Shown: piece after piece, positions 36,101 through 45,374 of the stretch | Numbering within the stretch: position 1 is the first letter of the stretch | Layout of the letters: each line of letters begins with the position of its first letter | NCBI RefSeq assembly: GCF_024498075.1 | Contig: NZ_JANHOF010000016.1 | Span: 62,001-126,000, forward strand | Source of the DNA: Paenibacillus mendelii | Lineage (GTDB): Bacteria; Bacillota; Bacilli; Paenibacillales; Paenibacillaceae | Reading direction: 5' to 3' | Length of the DNA stretch: 64,000 bases | Notes under the pieces: model-generated | The model's input: only the letters and a program-made list of their open reading frames with translations | Databases searched by the model: none | Told to the model about the DNA's origin: nothing | Program-made: the position numbers and the translations under genes

Positions 36101-39100
36101 GCTCCACATGGAATGCTGTACAGCTCCACTGAAATCATCCGCATACACGGCAGCACCCGCTGTGAATGAGAATGAACGGAAGGCCGCTGTATTCACCTCG
36201 GCATTGTCCGCAGCATTCGCCGTCAACCCAAACAGGACGCCTTTATCCATTGCTATATACTGCGTACTACCCGGAATTAATGTCCACTCGCCAGGGCTGT
36301 TATTCGTATCCACAGCGTAATAGGCACGGAATTCATTCCCTTCACGAACCGCCTTAAGCCAGATGTCCCCGGATAGCGGCATCCCGTTCGAGCTCGAAGC
36401 CTCCGCTCCTTTTACCGCACGGTGAAGGGCTTTGGCCGCACGGGCTTCTGTCAGCGATACGCTGTAGAATGGAGAGTCGGCCGACTCATCCTGACGAATC
36501 ATCACGCCCGCTTCTCCGCTCAACACGTTTTGCGAGACCACTTTGGCTTGAATCTCAAAATCTCCGAAGCCGCGCTTATACAAGTAGCGGAATGCGTCCA
36601 TCGTACCGCCAATAACACCTTGTCCAGACAGCTCCGTACCGCCGTCAGCTTTCAACACGGCTTTACCCGATGCGGCTTCACCTATGTCAGCCGTCATCCA
36701 ATGCTGCCGGAACTTGCCCAATTGATCCGCACCGTCCCCTGCAATCAGGATAACAGCCGATTCGGCAGGCACTTGTACGGTTACATTACCATCTGCCACA
36801 ATGAACGACTGCCCTGTCAACCAATCAGACATGACCGTACCATCCGTCACGCTCAGCTGTTCCGCACTTACCGTCACATCATGAGCCGCGCCGTCTTTGT
36901 TGGTTATCACAATAATCTGCTGTTCCTCGTTCCACCTGCCGTATGCCAGAACTTGATCTTGATCGTCTGCAACCAGATTCTTGTAAGCTCCATTAACAAG
37001 CACCGGATACGTTTTCCGAAGCTCAATCAAGCTCCTGTACACATTCAACAAATCGTGGTTCCAGCGTTCCTCCGACCAATCAAAGCTCTGCATGCTGTCA
37101 TAAGGGCCGTTGCTGGAGTAGCCGATTTCGTCCCCGTAATAGACAACCGGAGCCCCGACGAACGTCATCTGATAAACGACGGCCAGCTTGCCCAAATTCT
37201 CGTTCTCGTCCACCTCCCGCAGTATCCGCTTCGTATCATGCGAATCGAGCAGGTTATATTGACTCATGGCGAAAGCACGCGGTATATCGGCGATCGCTTG
37301 ATCCATCCGCTCCGCCCATTTGGTCGTACTGGTATCGCCCTTCAAATAGTTAACGAGCGGATCCGTGAATCTGGCATAGTTCCAGACGGAATCCAACGTA
37401 TCTCCGTTATATTCGTCATAGCTGTAGTTCAATTCGCCCATTAGAACCGATTCCGGATTCACCGCCTTCAATGCGGTCCGCATCTCTCTTTCAACTTCAA
37501 GGCCATCTGTCGTGCTGTCATTGTATGCAGGGACATCCAGACGCCAGCCGTCGATCCGATACGGCTCACGCAGAAAATGCTGCATCGCGGAATCGGGGTT
37601 TCGATAAATTTCGTCCCGCAATGTTTGCGAATTGTAGTTTAATTTCGGCTGGCTGAACGGCATCTTGGAGGGATCGAAGTTGAGGCCATCCGACCAATAG
37701 AACCGGTCGCGATAAGCGCTGTCGAGCGATTGCAAAGCTCCCGCTTCCGGAAACCGGGATTTGGCATTCACCCACTTGCTCTCCTTTAAGCTGTACAAGT
37801 AAACGCCATCCGTAATGAATTTCATATTACGGTCATGCACGGATTCTACCAATGTCTGCAGCTCCTTGTTCGTGCCCAGGAATGGATTCACTGTCTTGTA
37901 GTCGAATTGTCCATAACCCGCATTATGCACCGCCGTGAAGATCGGGTTGATATACAGCGTATTGGCGCCGACCGTATCTTGGATATAGGACAGCTTGCGC
38001 TGAATGCCCTTCAGGTCTCCGCCAAACCAGTCACTCCCGCCCAGATGATCATTCCCCCATCCGATCGGGGCAACCGCTTCATCGTATCCGGCCTTTACGT
38101 CGTTATGTAAATCTCCGTTGTAGAAGCTGTCCGGCATAGCCGAATAGTAGATTGCGTTCTTCGTCCAGTCCGGCGTCGTAAAGTCAGGCGCTATCGCGTA
38201 ATCGCCGATATGTGTATCCGGTTCCGTCTCGGAATCGCCGTATTGGGTGTACCAGAGATGCTGGCCTGACGATTTGACAACCTCGAACCTGTATTTCTTC
38301 CGTGATGGCGATGCCGGGAGAATGCCCTGCCAGAATTCGAATTTCCCAGTCGCATCCTGCCCGGGAAGCTTGAGCATCGGAACAGTATGATAAGCGTTGT
38401 CGCCGAAATCATAGTACTTGATGCTCGCCTCTGTTAGATCGTCCGCATAGCTGCGAAGCTTAATGACGACCTCTTCGTTCGACTTCGGTTCGATATCGCT
38501 CAGGTAAGGAGCCGCCTGATCATGATAGAGCCCTTCATCGCGCGGTTTTTGCGGAATGACCGGATATACGCGCAGGTCGGAGAATGTCACGCCGGAACCG
38601 GCGGAGTAGAGCCCGATTCCTTGGCCCATCTCGGGAACCGGACCGTTGAACACGGTCTGTCCGCTGATTTTGACCGATACCTCCCCTGGCTTGGACAAGA
38701 TCTCGAACGGATACGTAACGCCTTCTTCGATTCCATAACCGAATTGGCCCAGTTCGTTCAAGATGGCACCATCCTTGGACAGCACGTAGCCATTGCCCGA
38801 TCGGCTTAGCATAATTATCAGATAATGCTCGGAATCCTCATAACGGAATAGGATCCGCGGACCCTCGTACCCGAGACTGCCCAATGTATCCACTCTCACC
38901 GTTCCCCTGAAGGTGTAACTGTCCGGCATCCCAGGAACTTCGACGACCGCGAAATTCTCGGCGGGTGACGGTTTGCGCGATACCGAGTACCCGTTCACAT
39001 TCCAGTCCGACTGCCCTCCGATTGGTGTCGTAATAACAGCATCCTTCGGAAACAGATTGCCGCTTGCAAGAGGGATCGCACTTAATTCCGAGAAGGTCAC

Positions 39101-40213
39101 CGCCGATCCGGAAGAGTAGAACCCGATCCCCTTGCTTCGCTCGGGAACTGCGCCTTCAAACACAGTTTGGTTCCCGAGCTTGATCACAGCCTTGCCTGCT
39201 TCCGAGGCGATCTCGAACGGATACTCGGCGCCTTCTTGAGCCTCGAAGGAGAAGGTAGCGACCTCGCTGTTCGTTTCTCCTGGCGCCAATATATAACCCA
39301 CGCCGGATTTGCTCAGCATCATCATTAAATAATGACCGGCATCCGTATAGCTGAATATAATTCTTGCCCCGTGCCAAGCCTGATCGCCATACTGGTCCAC
39401 CTTTAACTTTCCTTTCAAGATGTAGCTGTCCGACAGGTTCGGAACGTCCAGCATCGCATAATTCTCATCGCCGGAATACGCACGGTATACGGAATATCCG
39501 TCTACGCTCCAGTCTCCCCCTGTTGCGGAGATCACGGGATTCTCCGGAATCATATTGCCATTCTCTCCGCCCCCGTTCTCGCCGCCGCCGCTTGGTGTGG
39601 GCAATGACACCACCAGCTCCGAGAAGGTCACCGCTGAGCCGGAAGATACCAGGCCTACCCCCTTATTCATTTCCGGGACTGAACCGGAGAAGACCGTCTG
39701 ATTATTCAATTTGATCCGTGCTTTCCCTGGCTCGGAGACAATCTCGAATGTATAGTTCTGCCCCTCCGTAACGGAGTATGGGAACTGAGCCACTTCTTGA
39801 TTCGATTCGCCGTTCGCCAGCACATATCCGACACCGAACTTGGTTAATACCAGCGTCAGATTATGACCCGAATCATTATAGCGGAACATAACACGCGCCC
39901 CGTGCCAGCCCTGTTCGCCATATTGATCCACCTTCATTTTCCCTGTGAAGGCGTAGCTGTCCGGCAGGTTCGGAACATCGAGCAGCGCGAAATTCTCATC
40001 ACCCGTTATTGCCCGCGATATCGTGTAGCCGTCTACACTCCAATCCTCCTCTCCTCCTGAAGGTGTCGTAATCACCGGATTCGCTGATAACAAATTCCCA
40101 TCTCCTTCATTGGCATGCGTCACCGAAACCCACTGGGGACCAATGCCTGTAGAGATCATAACAACACATAACAGCACACAGACCATTCTCAGAAGCAGCG
40201 TTTTTCTCATCAT
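33101..40213 (-). CDS. SLH-anchored multidomain GH13 alpha-amylase/pullulanase-like protein
   Basis: A 2370-residue surface enzyme. The signal peptide covers about residues 1-35. Three homologous beta modules of about 165 residues follow (about 42-210, 222-387, 388-558), each with a DSYxxxGKxKVD-type strand and ending in a VTFSEL segment. A linker and N-terminal GH13 beta domain lead to the catalytic barrel from about residue 680 (KNAIYYSAMPDSFYNGD). The nucleophile is in GWRLDVPAY (about 892), the acid/base in LMGELNYS (about 926), and LLDSHDTKR gives the third Asp (about 992). Region I reads FITDGVYLY, lacking the usual His. Several LamG/DUF1349-like modules, a cadherin-like domain (about 1896-1975) and three SLH domains (about 2189-2370) complete it. 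It should degrade starch-type glucan at the cell surface. Confidence 0.9.
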   Translation of the reverse strand: MMRKTLLLRMVCVLLCVVMISTGIGPQWVSVTHANEGDGNLLSANPVITTPSGGEEDWSVDGYTISRAITGDENFALLDVPNLPDSYAFTGKMKVDQYGEQGWHGARVMFRYNDSGHNLTLVLTKFGVGYVLANGESNQEVAQFPYSVTEGQNYTFEIVSEPGKARIKLNNQTVFSGSVPEMNKGVGLVSSGSAVTFSELVVSLPTPSGGGENGGGENGNMIPENPVISATGGDWSVDGYSVYRAYSGDENYAMLDVPNLSDSYILKGKLKVDQYGDQAWHGARIIFSYTDAGHYLMMMLSKSGVGYILAPGETNSEVATFSFEAQEGAEYPFEIASEAGKAVIKLGNQTVFEGAVPERSKGIGFYSSGSAVTFSELSAIPLASGNLFPKDAVITTPIGGQSDWNVNGYSVSRKPSPAENFAVVEVPGMPDSYTFRGTVRVDTLGSLGYEGPRILFRYEDSEHYLIIMLSRSGNGYVLSKDGAILNELGQFGYGIEEGVTYPFEILSKPGEVSVKISGQTVFNGPVPEMGQGIGLYSAGSGVTFSDLRVYPVIPQKPRDEGLYHDQAAPYLSDIEPKSNEEVVIKLRSYADDLTEASIKYYDFGDNAYHTVPMLKLPGQDATGKFEFWQGILPASPSRKKYRFEVVKSSGQHLWYTQYGDSETEPDTHIGDYAIAPDFTTPDWTKNAIYYSAMPDSFYNGDLHNDVKAGYDEAVAPIGWGNDHLGGSDWFGGDLKGIQRKLSYIQDTVGANTLYINPIFTAVHNAGYGQFDYKTVNPFLGTNKELQTLVESVHDRNMKFITDGVYLYSLKESKWVNAKSRFPEAGALQSLDSAYRDRFYWSDGLNFDPSKMPFSQPKLNYNSQTLRDEIYRNPDSAMQHFLREPYRIDGWRLDVPAYNDSTTDGLEVEREMRTALKAVNPESVLMGELNYSYDEYNGDTLDSVWNYARFTDPLVNYLKGDTSTTKWAERMDQAIADIPRAFAMSQYNLLDSHDTKRILREVDENENLGKLAVVYQMTFVGAPVVYYGDEIGYSSNGPYDSMQSFDWSEERWNHDLLNVYRSLIELRKTYPVLVNGAYKNLVADDQDQVLAYGRWNEEQQIIVITNKDGAAHDVTVSAEQLSVTDGTVMSDWLTGQSFIVADGNVTVQVPAESAVILIAGDGADQLGKFRQHWMTADIGEAASGKAVLKADGGTELSGQGVIGGTMDAFRYLYKRGFGDFEIQAKVVSQNVLSGEAGVMIRQDESADSPFYSVSLTEARAAKALHRAVKGAEASSSNGMPLSGDIWLKAVREGNEFRAYYAVDTNNSPGEWTLIPGSTQYIAMDKGVLFGLTANAADNAEVNTAAFRSFSFTAGAAVYADDFSGAVQHSMWSRMTPAAGAAVLSGGKLSLTAAGQLTNMITAETPPSDWSAKVKLSVSPSGAGQESGLIAYGDEHTSIRITRIKSGGDWKLALTTEVNGVSFITSIVDDPTHGGGIFLQLNRVGAFMNGMYSTDGTYWSLIGEKPVQANMSVSSVGPVVMAGDGSSGATALFDRFAFGDYDRDGTSLLSVPVADAASLYYEESKLLKFAYGAGSWSDIGEGYQQSDASLAEGRLNIAGKTYRDLLADVTMNIKSLQSEGEAGIHVRRDDEAESVQQSGYRIALDSGGGLSVYKAGSVISGADHLPTQADMTQDVRLRIFVEDGRIRVYVGDAMTPLVDLVDSTYENGYVSLYTKHANAVFKNIGVYPLHLDMQPYVGRWAKVQDGFKSKGEAMNAVIGQAYDDVSIQTDIRFDAAAPNDAWGGVLLHADQGKTYNHSGYYVYFKKDGHVGVASKGEVVAEAVSGMDFVNSPVHVRIVVIGNQVQLFLNHADDPIINTEVNGPPSGSISFLASAMGISFTSNEAAGLLNTGGDAALSMIQVDGQNLTGFSPAVESYEVVLPAGTTHVPAVTGSARTDGAVVEVTAAANLTQATVIQVTSKDGKAVKNYMITFTVAPNGGNPTPTPTPAYSSVPAASPDDGVNPVVKKASEGKTIYMFELDKFVAALQETEGDSYTQTIDTELSEKPVEVTLSPEAVKAAASSGKLLHLQFEGAAITLPGSLLSGIADGKDIVLNIKKVLPASGQNGFLSPLYAVELLSGGQRLTSTTEPIAMQVELTQTAPSGPKAELVGLYLLNEESGGWNYVGGRLNGQVVTTGLHHFSTYAVMAPEITYPDVNERHWVNRAVTVLSAKQVVNGREDGLFAPDASVTRGQFAAMMARVMLLDTTTNKTAFKDVPANRYYAGPIQALSRLGIVQGTSADRFEPDQEMTREQMMVILSAVIKQQKLGLADQRVEQTTFKDHDVFSPWARQAAEDATAYGIVKGFPDGTIRPHAVVTRAEAAEMLYRFLKLPN

Positions 40214-40232
40214 AACACCTCATTTCATTTAT

Positions 40233-40246
40233 TGTAAACGCTTACA
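40233..40246. promoter_or_regulatory. perfect cre palindrome at the SLH-amylase promoter
   Basis: TGTAAACGCTTACA fits the cre consensus TGWNANCGNTNWCA in full and is a perfect palindrome. It overlaps the -10 element TACAAT of a minus-strand promoter (weak -35 TTTCGA, 17-bp spacer), 20 bp upstream of the start codon. CcpA repression by preferred sugars, or control by the adjacent LacI protein, is expected. Confidence 0.8.
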
Positions 40247-40262
40247 TATTGATTCGAAATCG

Positions 40263-40300
40263 CATTGCCGCCCCCTGCTTTACGAGGGATCACGGCAATG
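40263..40300 (-). terminator. hairpin after the LacI gene
   Basis: CATTGCCG and CGGCAATG form an 8-bp stem with CCC/GGG pairing inside. It separates the LacI gene from the SLH-amylase promoter; the T-run is weak. Confidence 0.5.
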
Positions 40301-40324
40301 ACAAAGCTTAGACGACAAAACTCC

Positions 40325-41335
40325 TTACCAGTCAATCACGTTTATAGCGTCAATATCGGTGGAGCCCCGCACAATGAGCTCCGGCTTCAGCAATACAAGC
40401 GTATCATCGGCTTCGCCGAGCATCAATTCAGCGACACGCTTCGCGATGATCCTAACATCGGGATTCAATGTCGTAAGCGGCGGATCCACGATATTGCACC
40501 ACTCAATATTATCAAATCCAATTACAGCAATATCGTTAGGAACACGGATGCCTTTCTCTTTGAAATACTTCATAGCCCCAATCGCCATCGCATCATTGCC
40601 TGCGACAACGGCGGAAGGGAGCGGATACAAGCGCGTCATCTCGCGCGCACACCGATAACCGCTCTTAATATCCATCTCTCCGGAGAAGATCAGCTCTTCC
40701 AGATAGGGAATCGAGGCGCGGCCAAGTGCGGCACGGTACGCCTGCAGTCGATCATCGCCCGCGACGTTGCCCAGATGTCCGGATATGTAGGCAATGCGCC
40801 GATGGCCTTTCTCGATTAGAAAGTTCATCGCCCGCAGCGTACCCTCGAAATAATCGATGTTGACCGATTTAATCGGGCTATGCGGAAAGATCCGGTTCAA
40901 GGATACGAGCGGAATGCGCTCGCTAATCTTAATCAGCGTCTGGGTAATCTGCTCGCTCCAGCCAACGCTGGAGAACAAGATTCCATCCACCTGGCGTAGC
41001 AGCATAGACTTGATGACGTCCATTTCGTGTACCTCCTCGGAACGGGTGGAGAACACGAAACATCCGTAACCCGAGAGCGAGAACTCACGCTGCAGCTCCA
41101 CGAATAGCTCCATAAAGAACGGGTGATCCACATCCGGTACGACGATGCCGATCATATTCGTCTTCTTCGTCCGCATGCTCTTCGCTGTAATATTCGGCTC
41201 GAACCCAAGCTCTGCGATCGTCTTATTCACTCTCTGTACCGTTTCTATGGATAAGTTTGAATAACCGTTGATGACCTTCGATACCGTACTAGTTGATACA
41301 TTTGCCGCTTTAGCAACATCCTTAATCGTTACCAA
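40325..41335 (-). CDS. LacI-family transcriptional regulator
   Basis: A complete LacI/GalR regulator of about 336 residues. The helix-turn-helix starts at once: VTIKDVAKAANVSTSTVSKVING, then the hinge SMRTKKTNMIGIVVPDV. The sugar-binding lobes have VSLNRIF, GHRRIAYISGH, AVVAGNDAMAIGAM and IAVIGFDN. I prefer TTG 41335 (giving MVTIKDVA) because AAGGTGG is 10 nt upstream; GTG 41344 is too close to it. It precedes the SLH-amylase in the same direction and may regulate it through the palindrome at 40233. Confidence 0.92.
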   Translation of the reverse strand: MVTIKDVAKAANVSTSTVSKVINGYSNLSIETVQRVNKTIAELGFEPNITAKSMRTKKTNMIGIVVPDVDHPFFMELFVELQREFSLSGYGCFVFSTRSEEVHEMDVIKSMLLRQVDGILFSSVGWSEQITQTLIKISERIPLVSLNRIFPHSPIKSVNIDYFEGTLRAMNFLIEKGHRRIAYISGHLGNVAGDDRLQAYRAALGRASIPYLEELIFSGEMDIKSGYRCAREMTRLYPLPSAVVAGNDAMAIGAMKYFKEKGIRVPNDIAVIGFDNIEWCNIVDPPLTTLNPDVRIIAKRVAELMLGEADDTLVLLKPELIVRGSTDIDAINVIDW

Positions 41336-41455
41336 TTCGATCACACCACCTTAACCCTCATTATATCCCATCCATACTCAACTGAAAAACGTCTAAGCTA
41401 GTCGCAGAGTGGTATGGCATACAAGAGGCCACGCACATTCAACGTTCAGCTGCTT

Positions 41456-44400
41456 CTACCGGGGAGCTTCCTCATCGTTGTCGTATTCCACCAGAACCGG
41501 CGCGCTGCCCAACCCGAAGCTTACGACATGATAGCTGTCTGACCAGGTTCGATCTGGCGTGTTGTAAGCAAGAACGAGATCCTCCCACCCCTTCACCCCA
41601 TGAAACTGGCTGGGACCGACAAACCCCACCTCCCCTTTGAAATAATGATGCGGCCCGAAGGTATTGCGCAGACCGCTTGTCAGCATCAACTGGATGTCAT
41701 TCGCCCCCTCGCGGACAAATGCGGAAATATCCAGTTCATAGGGCGACCACAGATAGGAGCCCGCGTCGATTCCATTGATCCTCACTTGGACAATGACTGC
41801 ATCCGGAGGTACCTCAAGCTGTAAGCTATACCTGCGATTCTGGACAGCCTGCAGGTCGAACTGCTGGGTCAGAGAAACCGTTCCGGAGTAGAACCAGAAC
41901 CCCTGCGGTGTCAGATCAGATAGGTCGGCATGCTTCGGGAGCGGCCCGATGATAAAATCATCTGCAGACAGCCGATGCGAGCCAGGAATTCGATCCAGCC
42001 CATGTCCGGGTACCGGACTTACGGCGAATGATCCAAGCAGATAGATCGATTCTAGCTCGGTGAGAGGCACATAACGATTACGCTCCGTCTCGAACGCGTC
42101 CTCGTCATCCAGATAGGCGGCCCGTGTGGATCGGAACCCCCTGCGAATGACAATGTCATTCCTGCCCCCGATCAGATAATCTCCAACCGGAACAGCTTGG
42201 AAACAGGCGTCAACCCAGCCTCCAGGCGCATCGCATTGCACAAGCGCTTCATTCACATGCAATTCCACTCGCTCCCAGTCCTCCAGCACGACGCAGATGG
42301 ACGAAACATCCAGTCTTCCGTCCAACTGAAAGCTGAATTTCAGTTGTATCTCCGCATCCGCGCCTTGTGTCTGAAGTTCGCTCTGAATGACGGACAACGG
42401 CAGTGGACCGCTCCAATTCGGCTGATCCGCGCGGCGATAGCAAGCCTTGTCCAAGGTGAGTACATTCGTCAGCTCATTGTCCAGCGTCCAATGATTCCGA
42501 AGCTTTGTTCTTCGATAGGGGAGCTGCCCTGAACTCGAGACGGAAGCCGGTAATGCGCCTTCCTCCCGCCTAGCCGCTTCGATGCATACCGATTCCCCGC
42601 CATCGAGCTTAATTGTCCAATAGGTGTCCCCGACCGCATGCCAGTAGACAACGGCCGTTTCAAGACCTTGACGGTGATTGATTTCCTTCAAGTCCCACTC
42701 ACCGGGGATATGAACGATCCCTTCTTTCCTATCCGTCCGAGAGGAGTTAGCCAAGAAATACAGCATACTGCCCTCCTCCCGCCGAACCCGCGAATAGATC
42801 CCTCTCACTCGGGAACCCGAGCGACTGATCACTCTCACCAGCTGATGCCGGTCGAGTACCGCCGTTAACGTCTTCTCCGTCGGCATAATTCGCTGTACAT
42901 GCTGCTCCCACCATGACACCAGCTCTGCATTCTCTCTTCCATCCACGCAGGACGGCGAGGTTCCGCATTGAACAATCTTTCCGCCCGCTGCCGCAAACCG
43001 CTGGAGAAGCGCGTAAGTTGTACGCTCGAGAGACACTAGGGACGGAATAAGCACAACCCGGTAGGACATCGCCCCGATCCGGAGTGAATCTCCGTTGACA
43101 ACCCCATATCTTTCCATGATTCCTTCATCGCCGTAATCGAAGTCGATTCCCATGTCCATGAGCAATTCCGTCATGTCCCCGAACCTCCGGTCCAGCTCCC
43201 ACAGCTCGTCTGGCTTCGTAGGTTTGTACGCGCACCATGCGCTTGACAAGGGATGCAGCAGCAAGACTTGAGGCTCCCGTTCACCCTGTGAAATCCAACC
43301 GTACAGCTTCTCAAAATAACGATTGAATGCATCATACTGCGGCCACCATGGCTGCTGGCAGCTTAAAGCAGGCGGGTAGTCCCTCTTCCGCGCACCACGA
43401 AGTGAATAGGCGGCAAGATGCTGACACTGCACATTGACCCCTTGGGATAGCTGCCACTCCGCGATCCACTTCAAATCCGCAAAGTTAACCGTCCAACCGC
43501 TGCAGCCAAACATCTCCGAGAGGACCTGCGTTCTCCCCATCTGGGCAGCCGCGCTTGTCACTTGCTTGAGAAGAACGGGCCGGGTGATTCTGCGTCCGAG
43601 ATGATCAATTCCCGGCATGTGCATCCATTCATAATGGGGCATCGCTCCAGCAGTGAGCTTCATTTGATAAAATAACGTATCCTCGCCTGCCACATGCCCC
43701 GTTTGTGCCAGATTGTTGTTCTCGCACCACATACCGATTTGCTTCATATAAGAGTTGACCATTTGATGTGAAATCAGCTTCCAGTAATCATGCCGGATCG
43801 ATACCTGCTGCCCGAGCAGCAGCGCAGGAAGCTCATCCAGCAAATCGTATCCGTACATCGATTGAAACAACTGCGGCAGCTTTAAGGTCCAAGGATATTG
43901 GTCCGCCGCATACTGGGGTTCGTCCGTGAAGAACCCGCGGATCGTTGTTCCAAACTCGTGTCCGAATCTTTCCTTGTACTTCTCGTGCGTCTGTTGGATA
44001 AACAGCTGAACCGTCTCTTCGTTCATCAGATCCGAGTAATAGGGATTCGCCTCGAAATAGACGTGAAGATATTCGCTATCCGATTCATAGGATGACGGAT
44101 CTGCTTCAGGTTCCATCCGCTTCCATTGCCCACTGCGCTTCTCGTATATGGCTATTGTTCGACTCGTCCGGGTCAGCTGGCCGGCAGGAATCTGCTCCCA
44201 CGTCAACCACTTCTGCTGGTGCTCGATACCAGCGCGGGGCACTAGCCCGCCGCAGAATCCGCTTGGCCATGCATCTTCATCGTACAGCCAGACCTCCAGA
44301 TCAATAGCTTTGGCGGCTTGAATCGCATAGGACACGGCGTCCATCCACTCTTCTCCCATATACGGCGTTAATAATCCCCCACGGGCATGAATGAAGAAGC

Positions 44401-44521
44401 CGCTCAGGCCGGCATCCTTGAAGCCTTGTAACTGATTACCGATTTCGTTCAAATCCAACTTGTCATTCCAAGACCAGAACGATAGCACGCCCTTGATCCA
44501 TTGCTTTGATTTTAGCTGCAT
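41456..44521 (-). CDS. GH106-like alpha-L-rhamnosidase family protein
   Basis: A 1021-residue protein without a signal peptide, so cytoplasmic. It resembles the GH106/large glycosyl hydrolase group: an N-terminal barrel (SFWSWNDKLDLNEI, GFFIHARGGLLTPYMG, WLYDEDAWPSGF, GFFTDEPQY), a middle glutamine-amidotransferase-like segment around MSYRVVLIPSL, and C-terminal beta-sandwich domains (GFWFYSGTVSLTQQF, YELDISAFVREGANDIQ). Acidic residues in YDEDAWPSG and TDEPQ are catalytic candidates. It is the last gene of the sugar importer operon, 22 bp after the permease, so it likely hydrolyses the imported oligosaccharide. AAGGAGCGCGT precedes the ATG. Confidence 0.78.
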   Translation of the reverse strand: MQLKSKQWIKGVLSFWSWNDKLDLNEIGNQLQGFKDAGLSGFFIHARGGLLTPYMGEEWMDAVSYAIQAAKAIDLEVWLYDEDAWPSGFCGGLVPRAGIEHQQKWLTWEQIPAGQLTRTSRTIAIYEKRSGQWKRMEPEADPSSYESDSEYLHVYFEANPYYSDLMNEETVQLFIQQTHEKYKERFGHEFGTTIRGFFTDEPQYAADQYPWTLKLPQLFQSMYGYDLLDELPALLLGQQVSIRHDYWKLISHQMVNSYMKQIGMWCENNNLAQTGHVAGEDTLFYQMKLTAGAMPHYEWMHMPGIDHLGRRITRPVLLKQVTSAAAQMGRTQVLSEMFGCSGWTVNFADLKWIAEWQLSQGVNVQCQHLAAYSLRGARKRDYPPALSCQQPWWPQYDAFNRYFEKLYGWISQGEREPQVLLLHPLSSAWCAYKPTKPDELWELDRRFGDMTELLMDMGIDFDYGDEGIMERYGVVNGDSLRIGAMSYRVVLIPSLVSLERTTYALLQRFAAAGGKIVQCGTSPSCVDGRENAELVSWWEQHVQRIMPTEKTLTAVLDRHQLVRVISRSGSRVRGIYSRVRREEGSMLYFLANSSRTDRKEGIVHIPGEWDLKEINHRQGLETAVVYWHAVGDTYWTIKLDGGESVCIEAARREEGALPASVSSSGQLPYRRTKLRNHWTLDNELTNVLTLDKACYRRADQPNWSGPLPLSVIQSELQTQGADAEIQLKFSFQLDGRLDVSSICVVLEDWERVELHVNEALVQCDAPGGWVDACFQAVPVGDYLIGGRNDIVIRRGFRSTRAAYLDDEDAFETERNRYVPLTELESIYLLGSFAVSPVPGHGLDRIPGSHRLSADDFIIGPLPKHADLSDLTPQGFWFYSGTVSLTQQFDLQAVQNRRYSLQLEVPPDAVIVQVRINGIDAGSYLWSPYELDISAFVREGANDIQLMLTSGLRNTFGPHHYFKGEVGFVGPSQFHGVKGWEDLVLAYNTPDRTWSDSYHVVSFGLGSAPVLVEYDNDEEAPR

Positions 44522-44543
44522 ACGCGCTCCTTATTCTCGATGT

Positions 44544-45374
44544 TTATCCTTTTACGGTCCCGCTGGTCATCCCTTCAACGAATTGTCTTGTGAAAACCGT
44601 GAAGAGAACGATGATTGGGATGGTCATGATGCAGAGCCCTGCCATTAAGGGTCCGTAGTTCGAGCCATGCAGGCTTTGGAAAACCGTAAGTCCGATCGGC
44701 AGTGTCCGGAGTTTATCGTCTGTTACCGATACGAGTGCCCACACATACTCGCCCCAGATTCCATTGATGATCAGAATGGTGACGGACAGCAGGACCGGTA
44801 CGACCAGCGGAACATAGATTTTGAAGAAAACGCCCCAGTCGCCGCTGCCGTCAATGGCAGCCGCTTCCGCAAGCTCACCCGGGATCGACAGCATAAAGTT
44901 CCGCAGGATGAACGTAGACATGCCCAGTGCCCCGACCGCATAGACAATAAACAGATTCCAATGCGTTCCGATAAGACCCAGATCATTGAGCAGCAGAAAC
45001 CGGGGAACAATGTTCATCTCGTCCGGAATGAACATCGCGAACAAGATGCAGAGAAACACGATGTTCGCGCCCTTGAAGCGCAGCTTCACGATCGCATAGG
45101 ACAGCATCGTGCTCATGATGAGTGCGGCCAGCGTCGCCGTTACCGTCACCAGCACACTATTATAGGCGTACATGGACAGCTTGCCATCGACCCATGCGCG
45201 CACATAATTCTCGTAACGAAAGACCGTTGGCAGCCCCCAGTAATTGGAGAATAACTCTTTATTGTTCTTGAATGAGTTAATGATCATGAATAATAAGGGA
45301 TAAACCATAATCAACGAGATAACAGCGATAACCGATGAATATCCCCATTCCATAAAGCGGCTCTTCCTACTCAC
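44544..45374 (-). CDS. carbohydrate ABC transporter permease (MalG/AraQ-like)
   Basis: A 276-residue inner-membrane permease with six hydrophobic segments and the ATPase-contact EAA loop ELAEAAAIDGSGDWGVFFKIYVPL. It overlaps the partner permease by 4 bp (ATGA), so the two are translated together. No ATPase gene is in the operon; a shared MsmX-type ATPase encoded elsewhere is usual for this family. Confidence 0.94.
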   Translation of the reverse strand: MSRKSRFMEWGYSSVIAVISLIMVYPLLFMIINSFKNNKELFSNYWGLPTVFRYENYVRAWVDGKLSMYAYNSVLVTVTATLAALIMSTMLSYAIVKLRFKGANIVFLCILFAMFIPDEMNIVPRFLLLNDLGLIGTHWNLFIVYAVGALGMSTFILRNFMLSIPGELAEAAAIDGSGDWGVFFKIYVPLVVPVLLSVTILIINGIWGEYVWALVSVTDDKLRTLPIGLTVFQSLHGSNYGPLMAGLCIMTIPIIVLFTVFTRQFVEGMTSGTVKG

